IMG/VR virus record: IMGVR_UViG_3300032053_000494
Location: 1-24,538 of that record
Length of the DNA: 24,538 nt
Source: a virus
Direction: 5' to 3' (one strand)
The notes beneath the pieces are model-generated. The model made no database searches and was not told the origin of the DNA. It saw only the letters and a program-made list of their open reading frames with translations. This document shows positions 1 to 6,950 of this stretch, in pieces. A program made the position numbers and the translations under genes. Within the stretch, counting starts at the first letter, position 1. The number at the start of each line of letters is the position of its first letter.

Positions 1-327
1 TTTGCTGAAGGAGGCAGCGTAGACAGCGATGAGATAAAAGAACTCCGACGGCAGCTTGGAGCCAACTTCACCGAGCTTGAAGCCAAGCGCCTTCTGTCTG
101 AGCGACGAAAAGGGGGCAGTCTGGGCATCAAACCAATCAATAAGCGCGTGGGTGGACCCGTCGCCGCGAAGAAGGGAGGTTTGACTCAGGCTCAGGACAT
201 GAAGCAGGATGTTAAAACTGCCAAGCGTGTGGCTGACCAAGAAATCGGTAAGCATGTTCGGTCTCCCGCACCTAAGGGTCATGGAATCAAAGTACATAGC
301 GGAAAGCCGATGTTCGGGAAGGACTAA
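1..327 (+). CDS. C-terminal part of a small KGG/EGG-motif phage protein
   Basis: The frame is open from the first base and ends at TAA 325-327, so about 108 C-terminal residues are visible and the start lies outside the window. The visible part begins with FAEGG and continues with a charged helical stretch (roughly residues 8-35), then RKGG and AAKKGG, then a Lys-rich tail ending in MFGKD. The FAEGG and KKGG sequences are of the same type as the inter-module linkers of the giant protein at 17088, which suggests it belongs to the same class of virion-associated proteins. I recognise no enzyme signature. The next gene starts 3 bases downstream. Its function is unknown; that it is a real coding end is well supported by frame, composition and spacing. 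Confidence 0.75.
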   Translation, partial: FAEGGSVDSDEIKELRRQLGANFTELEAKRLLSERRKGGSLGIKPINKRVGGPVAAKKGGLTQAQDMKQDVKTAKRVADQEIGKHVRSPAPKGHGIKVHSGKPMFGKD

Positions 328-330
328 GTT

Positions 331-1386
331 ATGGCGACCAGTGGGACAGTCTCGACAACGGTCTTTACGACTCAGAAGGTCATTGACCATGCCTTTCGGC
401 GTTGTCGGCTAACGCCTCAGCAAGTGACGTCTGAGCATATTCAGACGGCCCTTGACTTGCTGTTTCTTCTTCTCTCTACCTTGGTAAGTAAAGGGATTAA
501 GCTGTGGAATATCGAGAAGATTATCCTACCTCTATATGAGGAAGAGTACTCGGTAGTCACACCTTTAGGTGTTGTTGATATGTTCAACTGTAACCTGAGG
601 GTGTCACAGCGAGTTACGGGAACTGCCACCTCTACTGAAGGATTGGCCGATAACGCCTTTGATGGTGATGTGTTCACAACTTGTACTCAGACCCTGGCTG
701 CCGGATCCATTACGATGCAGCTGCCCTCAGCCATAGCTGTTCCTCAATTTGGTATCCTGCCGAATGTCTCGGGGTCTTGGGATTTCTCTTTCCAATACTC
801 CGAGGACAGTATCACTTGGGTTAATATCTTTACAAGGACCGCTGTCGCCGCGGTGGCCGGTAACTGGCTCTGGTATGATGCCGAGGGAGTCACCTCGCAC
901 CTTTACTACAGACTACAGGCCAATGGCACGACTATTCTCGATGTCGCCGAGCTCGTTTACCAGAACCTACCTTCCGAGGTACCTTTGGCTAAGCTCAATC
1001 GGGATGACTACGCAAATCTCCCCAACAAAACCTTTACTGGTCGGCCCACTCAGTTCTGGTGGGATAAACAACGATCCCAGTCAGTTATTACCCTGTGGCC
1101 CTCAGTTTCGTACCAGTTCACTTTCGCTCAATTGGTCTGTTTCGTACAGACCTACATTGAAGATGTTGGCACGATGAGTCAAGAGATCGAAGTGCCCCAA
1201 AGGTGGTACCTGGCCATTGTGACTGGTCTTGCGGCCCAATTAGCTCGTGAGATTAAGGAAGTTGATCCCTCCATGATCCCTATTGTAGCTGTTGATGCAG
1301 CCTCCGAGCTCAGCATCGCCTGGGACGGTGAGAGTGATGGTTCGGTGGCGAAATTGATGCCTAATATCTCTCCTTACACGAGGTAG
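331..1386 (+). CDS. Head-tail adaptor-like neck protein with discoidin-like insertion
   Basis: This 351-residue protein starts at ATG 331 after AAGGA. Residues 10-70 are helical and open with a motif resembling the first helices of P22 gp4/SU10-type adaptors (VIDHAFRRCRL). Residues about 215-351 carry the other family features: LNRDDYANLP, a GRPTQFWWD strand, LWP, VPQRWYLAIV, a helical LA-rich segment and a PNISPYTR end. Between them, residues about 90-208 form a beta-rich domain with NAFDGD near residue 108, a YSEDSITW segment and YYRL followed by VAELVY, which looks like an F5/8 type C (discoidin) sandwich. Adaptors of this family sit under the portal and extend the DNA channel; the insertion would project outwards. 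The family call rests on motif memory. A second, shorter adaptor lies at 6306. Confidence 0.68.
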   Translation: MATSGTVSTTVFTTQKVIDHAFRRCRLTPQQVTSEHIQTALDLLFLLLSTLVSKGIKLWNIEKIILPLYEEEYSVVTPLGVVDMFNCNLRVSQRVTGTATSTEGLADNAFDGDVFTTCTQTLAAGSITMQLPSAIAVPQFGILPNVSGSWDFSFQYSEDSITWVNIFTRTAVAAVAGNWLWYDAEGVTSHLYYRLQANGTTILDVAELVYQNLPSEVPLAKLNRDDYANLPNKTFTGRPTQFWWDKQRSQSVITLWPSVSYQFTFAQLVCFVQTYIEDVGTMSQEIEVPQRWYLAIVTGLAAQLAREIKEVDPSMIPIVAVDAASELSIAWDGESDGSVAKLMPNISPYTR

Positions 1387-1725
1387 GTGATGGCAATTTT
1401 CATAGATCCGACGGGGCGTGGCACTTACGGCATTGGGCTTTGTGCTAGGTGCAGTCGGAAATTTTCCATCGAGGATCTTTACTCAGACCCTAACTCCCCG
1501 GGTTTGAAGGTTTGTCGTGCTGACTTAGATGACTATGATCCCTATCGACTTCCAGCTCGACAAACTGAGGATATCACCCTCAGGTTTACGCGACCTGATG
1601 TGGCTCTCGACTCTGGTGGCCCGATCCCCAACATTATTGGACTTTTTGGGATTCGAGTTACTGAGAATGGGAACTTACGAACTACCATCAATGGCTCATT
1701 GAGAGTTATCTCACCGGCTCCTTGA
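1387..1725 (+). CDS. Small Cys-containing phage structural-type protein
   Basis: The start is GTG 1387 or, more likely, ATG 1390 directly after the previous stop, giving 111 residues. Near the N terminus it has C18-x2-C21 and then C42 in a KVCRADLDDYDPYRLP segment. The spacing resembles a zinc ribbon whose fourth ligand would be D45 or absent. Small phage proteins with a similar CxxC, a conserved VC-x2-D and a DP-x-(R/H)P stretch occur beside neck genes and are usually annotated as virion structural proteins. The C-terminal half (RVTENGNLRTTINGSLRV) is beta-strand-like. It sits between an adaptor and a fibre gene, which suggests a minor structural or assembly role. I cannot assign a function. 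Confidence 0.65.
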   Translation: MMAIFIDPTGRGTYGIGLCARCSRKFSIEDLYSDPNSPGLKVCRADLDDYDPYRLPARQTEDITLRFTRPDVALDSGGPIPNIIGLFGIRVTENGNLRTTINGSLRVISPAP

Positions 1726-1734
1726 GGATATAGC

Positions 1735-4700
1735 ATGACCAATGTCACGATTCCCCAGCTTCCTCCAGCGGTAACGCCTTTGGCGCCGGCTGATCTGTTT
1801 GAGGTAGTTCAAACTATCTCTGGAGTACTAACCAGCAGAAAGGTTTCTGCAGCCGATCTCACCGGGGGAGGCGGAACTCAAGCCACTTTGATTTTGACCG
1901 ACACTAACCCCGTTGACCTAGTTGATGTTAGTAATGCTCTTAATTTGGGAGGTCTGGTTCCTACAACCGACCCTCACTTGGCTTTCTCGGCGGCTATTGT
2001 TCAAGCCAAGGCGAATATCAACACGGCTGCTCCTTTAAGTATTAACCCTTTCGGTGGTCAGGTTCAGATGGGCGATCAGCTCGTAGTAACCGCCGCTGGT
2101 ACGGTTTTTCAGCAACCGTTTTGGACGGCCAATACTGTCCTCACTATTCAAGCGGCTCAGGCCTCGATGTTCCAATCAGTGGAGCATTGGAATATCACTG
2201 CTACCGGGCCTGTCTACATTACCAATAAGAGCCGGGGAGCCACTCTTGGCGCTCAAGCTTTGGTTCAGTTAAACGACAGTCTCTACACTGAACAGTATCG
2301 GGGTAGCGATGGAGTTCAATTTCTTCAATTTGCTAACTTCGAAGCACTGGTCGATGGGGCGGCGGCACTCAACAATACTCCGGGACGTTTGGTCTTTCGA
2401 ACGACTCCAGTTGGAGGGATTAGCCCGCTTGAGCGTTTGAGGATGAGTTCTACAGGTCAGCTTGTTGTAACGGCCAATGGCGCGGCCTATGTCAGCACGC
2501 CTAAACAAGTAATAGGTGTGACACCTGTGACGGTTTGGCAAGGCGCGGCTAACCAAACGATCCTTACCATTGATCATTTTACGGCCGATCCTAACCCCGG
2601 GCAGTTCATCTTTCGTAAGTCGCGTGGAGCGACGCTCAGTGTCTATACGATCGTGCAATCGGGTGATCAGTTAGGTTCTCTCCAGTTTCATGGGTCGACT
2701 GGCACTGACTACACTCCCGCTGCTGAGATCCGTGGCGAAGTCGATGGTACTCCCGGTGCTGGTACGGATATGCCTGGCCGACTCGTGTTCCTTACCTCAC
2801 CCGATGGTTCGGCGACTCCAGCTGAGGGGTATCGCGTTACTAACCTGGGTAATTTAGTCTCAACGGGAAGAACTGCTGCTTATGGCACGCCTGTCACGTT
2901 CAGTGCAGTTGTCCCCCAGCTGACGGTTCAGGCACAGACAGCTGCTGGCATCGCAAGTGTTAGACACTCTGCCGACGCTGGTGGTGCGTTCATGTTCTTG
3001 GGAAAAAGTCGCAATGCGACCTATGGAGGCCAAACCATAGTGCAAAACGCCGATGGCATCGGCACGATTGATTTTCGTGGCTCTGACGGCGTTGCTATGA
3101 TTCAGCTCGCCACCATCACGGCGTTCAGTGATGGGGTTCCGGGTGTCAACGATATGCCTGGTCGATTAAGCATTCACACAACCCCAGACGGTGCGGTTTC
3201 AGCACTTGAGCGGTTGCGTATCAATAACGCGGGTAAGGTCTTCCTCACGGGTGACGGTGCGACCTTTGCCCCACCCATCACGAGTCTCGATTATGGCCTA
3301 GCTATTCAAGCTACGCTCAGTGCTTCGCTGCTTCAAACCCTGTACACCTCGGGCTCTAGCGGTCCTCAGCACATGTTGGCTCATAGCGGGTCGAACACCT
3401 TAGGTGCTAACGCAATCCTTACCGATGGCGACACTCTGGGTCAACTCGCGTTCGGTGGCTACGACGGTACGACTGCCAACATCCTGACAGGGGCGCGCAT
3501 TAACTCGGAGGTTGTTGGTGCCGTCGCAGTAGGCCAATTGCCGACAGCCTTGATAATTCACACCCGTGCGATTGGAGATGCTGCAACTTTCGAGAGAGCG
3601 CGATTCAACCCTGCTGGTCGATTCTTGCTGACCAACGACAACACCAGCACAGCACCACCCCCCACGTTGGCGACTGTGGTGCCGTTTGTAGCTGCTCAAG
3701 CTGTGAACTCAGTCGTGCCCATTATTGCAGTTTACAAGCACTCAGCCGATGCACTTTCTGGCGCGTTGGCTATGGTCAAGACACGGGGTACTGTAGCCGG
3801 TGCTACAACAGTCGTTCAGCTTAATGACTCTCTGGGCAGTGTGCAGTGGTGGGCTCCCATCGGGGGCACAATGGATCTGGGGGGCTACATCGAGGGGATT
3901 GTCGATGTTGCTCCTGCCACTACGATCTCAGCACGAATCTCAACTTGGACGGCACCTTCGGGGGGCGATCCTCTGGAACGACTGAGAATTCAGGCTAATG
4001 GTCAGAACGTCATTATGGGAGGTGGGACGGCGTATGGTGTCCCGCCCACTTTCGGAGGCTTGCTCCCCGCCTCTGTTGTAATGGCGCAAGGCGGAAGTGG
4101 TATAGCCAATGTCGGTTATAACGCCACCCCGACTGGTGCCACGCTGTACATGGCGAAGTCCAGATCTACGATCTATGGCAACAACGCCACAGTCAATACT
4201 GACGACACCGTAGGGGCTATCGAATTTTTCGGCAATGATGGCGCTGCGATGATTCAGCTCGCGACCATCAAGGGAGTGGTTGAGGCAACCCCCGGCGCGA
4301 ATGACATGCCTGGTCGATTGGTGTTCAGCACCACACCTGATGGGACGACTGCCTCTGTTGAGCGTATGCGCATTCTCCAAAACGGAATGGTCTCAATCCT
4401 AATCTCGGGTTTCGCTTACGGCAACGCTCCGAACCCTGTAGAGAGTGCCATCGCCGGAATCGTGATCCAGGGTGTTGGCCCCTCTGTCGCTCTTGATCAT
4501 TACACCAACAGTGCGACGGGTCCCGTGTACGCATTGCGTAAGTCACGTGGCACAACGGCGAGTTCATACACGATCGTTCAGCTCAACGACATTCTTGGTT
4601 CGATTAACTGGTACGGGGCCAACGGCTCTGACATCACTAACATAGCGGCACAGATTCAGGCAGCCAGTGATGCCACCCCTGGTGCCGCCGATATGCCTGG

Positions 4701-5253
4701 CCGACTGATGTTCTTGACCACGCCTAACGGTACGGTCACACCTGTTGAGCGCATGCGAATCTCTGAGGATGGTTTCATAACCTTCCCCAGCGCAGGAACG
4801 GGGATCATTGGCAAGATCACCTCGGCTGATGTAACACGAACTAATACGACTACTCTGGCTGACGATGCCACATTGACCTTTACCGTCTTAGCCGCAGCCA
4901 GTGCTACTGTCAGGTATTCTTTCGAGTGTTTGCTTGACTTCACTAACGCGGCAGCGACCGCCGATGTGAAGTTGGACTTCACCGTCCCTGGTGATACGTA
5001 CATGTACTATGCCGAGTGGATTGGGTCGGCCGGTTCAACAGGCTCGGCTCGACTCATCGGGGGAGCCTCTTCGACTCTTACAACCATCGCCATTGCCGCG
5101 GGGGAGTCTGTTGCTGTCCATATCTCGGGAACCGCCAACCTAGGGGCAAGCACTGGTGCCTTTGCGTTACAATGGGCTCAGAACACCCTTGACGCGGTAA
5201 ACGGTACTACCCTGTCAAACGGTTCTTGGATGCGCTGGAAACGACTGGCTTAA
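1735..5253 (+). CDS. Long repetitive tail-fibre-like protein
   Basis: This 1172-residue protein starts at ATG 1735 with GAGG about 8 bases upstream. The N terminus (TIPQLPPAVTPLAPADLFEVVQ) is of the type that begins many phage fibre proteins and attaches them to the virion. Residues about 120-1017 form seven tandem units. Each has an SR-x2-T-x-G/TIVQ segment, a D-x-LG strand, a PGRL-x-F-x-TTP strand and an ER-x-R...G turn. The last ~150 residues are a separate beta domain that resembles a C1q-like jelly-roll tip: ATLTFTVLAAASATVRYSFE, then FALQWAQNTLDAVN and an SWMRWKRLA end. No C-terminal chaperone peptidase motif is visible. The likely role is host recognition as a trimeric fibre. It is one of two fibre-like genes here; the other is at 6947. 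Confidence 0.8.
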   Translation: MTNVTIPQLPPAVTPLAPADLFEVVQTISGVLTSRKVSAADLTGGGGTQATLILTDTNPVDLVDVSNALNLGGLVPTTDPHLAFSAAIVQAKANINTAAPLSINPFGGQVQMGDQLVVTAAGTVFQQPFWTANTVLTIQAAQASMFQSVEHWNITATGPVYITNKSRGATLGAQALVQLNDSLYTEQYRGSDGVQFLQFANFEALVDGAAALNNTPGRLVFRTTPVGGISPLERLRMSSTGQLVVTANGAAYVSTPKQVIGVTPVTVWQGAANQTILTIDHFTADPNPGQFIFRKSRGATLSVYTIVQSGDQLGSLQFHGSTGTDYTPAAEIRGEVDGTPGAGTDMPGRLVFLTSPDGSATPAEGYRVTNLGNLVSTGRTAAYGTPVTFSAVVPQLTVQAQTAAGIASVRHSADAGGAFMFLGKSRNATYGGQTIVQNADGIGTIDFRGSDGVAMIQLATITAFSDGVPGVNDMPGRLSIHTTPDGAVSALERLRINNAGKVFLTGDGATFAPPITSLDYGLAIQATLSASLLQTLYTSGSSGPQHMLAHSGSNTLGANAILTDGDTLGQLAFGGYDGTTANILTGARINSEVVGAVAVGQLPTALIIHTRAIGDAATFERARFNPAGRFLLTNDNTSTAPPPTLATVVPFVAAQAVNSVVPIIAVYKHSADALSGALAMVKTRGTVAGATTVVQLNDSLGSVQWWAPIGGTMDLGGYIEGIVDVAPATTISARISTWTAPSGGDPLERLRIQANGQNVIMGGGTAYGVPPTFGGLLPASVVMAQGGSGIANVGYNATPTGATLYMAKSRSTIYGNNATVNTDDTVGAIEFFGNDGAAMIQLATIKGVVEATPGANDMPGRLVFSTTPDGTTASVERMRILQNGMVSILISGFAYGNAPNPVESAIAGIVIQGVGPSVALDHYTNSATGPVYALRKSRGTTASSYTIVQLNDILGSINWYGANGSDITNIAAQIQAASDATPGAADMPGRLMFLTTPNGTVTPVERMRISEDGFITFPSAGTGIIGKITSADVTRTNTTTLADDATLTFTVLAAASATVRYSFECLLDFTNAAATADVKLDFTVPGDTYMYYAEWIGSAGSTGSARLIGGASSTLTTIAIAAGESVAVHISGTANLGASTGAFALQWAQNTLDAVNGTTLSNGSWMRWKRLA
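2095..4785 (+). repeat. Seven tandem ~384-bp coding repeats in the fibre gene
   Basis: The fibre protein contains seven divergent copies of one unit. Anchored on the PGRL strand, the M (or equivalent) codons lie at about 2377, 2770, 3154, then two degenerate copies, then 4306 and 4693. The spacing is 384 bp between copies 2 and 3, 1152 bp (three times 384) between 3 and 6, and 387 bp between 6 and 7, so the period is 128 residues. Copies 4 and 5 have lost the MPGRL core but keep the ERxR turn. The DNA of the copies is only moderately similar, so the duplication is old. Array edges are approximate. Confidence 0.8.
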
Positions 5254-5292
5254 CCACAGATTAATTTTCACCAACGAGCCTAGGAGGCTAAG
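5254..5292 (+). promoter_or_regulatory. Longest intergenic gap, with Shine-Dalgarno in a small hairpin
   Basis: This 39-bp gap is the only real non-coding stretch in the window. AGCCT (5277-5281) can pair with AGGCT (5285-5289) over a 3-base loop, and the ribosome-binding site AGGAGG (5282-5287) lies in the loop and right arm, five bases before ATG 5293. The hairpin could dampen translation of the poly-Q gene, but five base pairs is short and it may be chance. I see no convincing -35/-10 pair and no U-tract terminator. Confidence 0.35.
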
Positions 5293-5532
5293 ATGCAACA
5301 GCAACAGCAACAGCAAGTCAATCTCTCCCAACAGCAGGTCCAGCAGGCGGCCGCGGCCGGAGCTGAGCTCCTGGAGGATCCAACGCTTCGGGTACCTATG
5401 CCCTTGGCTTTGGGTCAGCTGGGGACTCTCAAGACTCTTCTTTTGGCCATCGCTACGGGAAAATTAATCCTCGCAGTCCCGCCTGAGGAGAAGCCCCAGT
5501 TGAAGATGGTCGAGGGAGATGCTAGTGCCTGA
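5293..5532 (+). CDS. Small poly-Q protein of unknown function
   Basis: This 79-residue protein starts at ATG 5293 behind a strong AGGAGG. It begins with seven glutamines from a CAA/CAG repeat and continues with an NLSQQQVQQAAAAGAELL helix. A hydrophobic segment follows (residues about 36-61, PLALGQLGTLKTLLLAIATG into LILAV), then a charged tail. The hydrophobic stretch could insert in or lie on a membrane, but it contains Gln, Lys and Gly and is not a clean transmembrane helix. The gene heads a three-gene block with the membrane/coiled-coil gene and the DUF5675-type gene and overlaps the former by 14 bases, so a role in the same process (possibly lysis) is possible. I do not recognise the family. 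Confidence 0.7.
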   Translation: MQQQQQQQVNLSQQQVQQAAAAGAELLEDPTLRVPMPLALGQLGTLKTLLLAIATGKLILAVPPEEKPQLKMVEGDASA

Positions 5533-5821
5533 TGAGCTCTGGAAACTCCTGATTCAACTGCCCATTGTTGCAGTTGTAGTCTGGGTAGTGCTCAGATTGC
5601 TTCATCAAGCCACGGCCGAGCGAGCGGTATTTATGACGGCCATGTCTGAGCAATCTCGGCTTTTCACCGCCGAGCTCAAGGCGGAGCGAGAGAGTCGAGA
5701 AGCCACAGTGAGACAAACCATGGCTAGTCTTACCGAGCTTTCAACAGCCATCACTGAGCTGAGAAGTGAGGTAAGACTTAGTCATGCAACTCAACAACGA
5801 GTGGGAACTTCTCCAAAATGA
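5519..5821 (+). CDS. Membrane-anchored coiled-coil protein, candidate holin or spanin-like
   Basis: This protein has about 100 residues. Residues 10-28 (LLIQLPIVAVVVWVVLRLL) form one clear transmembrane helix, and residues about 35-88 are a charged heptad-like coiled coil (ERAVFMTAMSEQSRLFTAEL onwards). A single N-terminal membrane helix followed by a coiled coil fits an Rz-like inner spanin, some holins or a small membrane tether. It overlaps the preceding gene by 14 bases and the next by ATGA. The start is uncertain: ATG 5519 lies only 3 bases after GAGGGAG, while in-frame GTG 5525 (98 residues) has better spacing. There is no lipoprotein partner gene, which weakens the spanin reading. The lysis role is inferred from topology and from the neighbouring DUF5675-type gene. 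Confidence 0.65.
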   Translation: MLVPDELWKLLIQLPIVAVVVWVVLRLLHQATAERAVFMTAMSEQSRLFTAELKAERESREATVRQTMASLTELSTAITELRSEVRLSHATQQRVGTSPK

Positions 5822-6306
5822 ATGTTACCCTCCTCAGACACAGCTACTCCAAGTTCGAGACTGAGGGGTCTTTGAGTGTGGCTAGTCTAAAGCTTTTCAC
5901 CATGGAACGTCCTTGGATCCCGGGGGTTGAGCTGGGGGGTAGCCCATTTCTTTCCTGTGTCCCCGACGGGGAGTATACTCTCTCTCCTTGGGTTCGTCCG
6001 GGCGGGGCTGAGGTTTATATTCTCGAGAATCCCGAGTTAGGCGTTTGGAAACAAGAAGAGGACCGACCCGACGGTCATGGAAGATACCTTATTCTGATCC
6101 ACACTGGCAATTTTGTTTCCGATGTAGTTGGTTGTATAGCCCCAGGGATCAGTCATGGGATGTTGCTAAGTAACAAGACGGGTCGAATGGAACGAGCGGT
6201 AACAGGGAGTGCTGGAGCTATGCAGAGACTCAAGATTGAGCTCGGTAGACAAGAGATCCACCATCTGACAATTACCCCTTCAACAGGGGCGAGGGGAGTT
6301 CGATAA
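5818..6306 (+). CDS. DUF5675-type protein, possible lysis-associated
   Basis: This 162-residue protein starts at ATG 5818, overlapping the previous stop as ATGA. It shows the landmarks of the DUF5675 family: a FTMERPW strand (residues 27-33), SC-x-PDGEY (46-53), a GRYLILIHTGN strand (88-98) and D102-x2-GCI (105-107). H95-x-GN followed by G105-C106 is reminiscent of the His and Cys motifs of L,D-transpeptidase (YkuD) folds. A peptidoglycan-directed activity is therefore conceivable, but I cannot show it, and the R that follows YkuD's GC is absent. Family members occur in phage genomes, often close to lysis genes. Here it follows a membrane/coiled-coil gene and no classical endolysin is present in the window. 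The family call is fairly sure; the function is inferred. Confidence 0.75.
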   Translation: MNVTLLRHSYSKFETEGSLSVASLKLFTMERPWIPGVELGGSPFLSCVPDGEYTLSPWVRPGGAEVYILENPELGVWKQEEDRPDGHGRYLILIHTGNFVSDVVGCIAPGISHGMLLSNKTGRMERAVTGSAGAMQRLKIELGRQEIHHLTITPSTGARGVR

Positions 6307-6950
6307 TGGCCACCGCGATGACCTACACCTCTCTTGTCCAAGACTTGCAGCAGTACTTGGAACGGGGGACTCCTGATGACCCCACAGTATTTGACCAATT
6401 GCCCAGACTCATTAACCTGGCTGAGCGAAGTATCGCCACTGAGTTGAAAATTCTGGGCTTCATCAATGTGGTGACTTCAACCCTGACTGCTGGGGTCTCA
6501 GTATACGCCAAACCTACACGTTGGCGCGAAACTGTGAGCATCAATTTTGGCTTGGGGGCTAGTCAGGTGCGAACACCTCTTTTCCCCCGGAGCTATGAGT
6601 ATTGTCGTTCTTATTGGCCTGATGAGGACATTCAGGGACAGCCGTTGTTCTATTCTGACTATGACTACAACAACTGGTTGATTGCCCCCACCCCGAATGC
6701 GAACATGCCATTTGAGGCGATCTACTACCAGCTGCTACCTTTACTGGACGCTGTGAATCAGACCAACTGGCTGACCGATTTCGCACCTAATCTACTACTG
6801 CATGGGACTCTCCTGAAGTGTACTCCATTCCTGAAGAACGATGAAAGGATCCCAACTTGGCAGACTCTTTACGCGACCGATTTGCAAGCCTTTAACACCC
6901 AGGACTTAGGCAGGATTATTGATCGCACTACTTCGAGGCAAGAAGCATGA
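6306..6950 (+). CDS. Phage adaptor protein, SU10/P22-gp4-like
   Basis: This 214-residue protein starts at ATG 6306 (TAATG overlap) behind GAGGGGAG. The features of the adaptor family are in order: LPRLINLAERSIATELK (residues about 29-45), a KPTRWRETVSI strand, LFPRSYEYCRSYWPDED, FYSDYDYNNWLIAPTPN, a YYQLLPLLDAVNQTNWLTDF strand, and a C-terminal APNLLLHGTLL helix with PFLKNDERI and a DRTTSRQ end. Its length is typical. Such proteins bind the portal as a dodecamer and connect it to the nozzle or fibres. It lies between the candidate lysis block and the second fibre gene. With the longer adaptor at 331 it gives this phage two related neck rings. Confidence 0.82.
   Translation: MATAMTYTSLVQDLQQYLERGTPDDPTVFDQLPRLINLAERSIATELKILGFINVVTSTLTAGVSVYAKPTRWRETVSINFGLGASQVRTPLFPRSYEYCRSYWPDEDIQGQPLFYSDYDYNNWLIAPTPNANMPFEAIYYQLLPLLDAVNQTNWLTDFAPNLLLHGTLLKCTPFLKNDERIPTWQTLYATDLQAFNTQDLGRIIDRTTSRQEA

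Noticed and set aside
749-1177. 142-codon + strand frame inside the first adaptor gene
   Set aside because: It is an alternative frame of the adaptor coding sequence with no own ribosome-binding site and a composition unlike a folded protein.
5254-5292. Promoter or terminator in the 39-bp gap
   Set aside because: No -10/-35 pair at correct spacing and no hairpin followed by T-run is visible; the only structure is the short hairpin around the ribosome-binding site.
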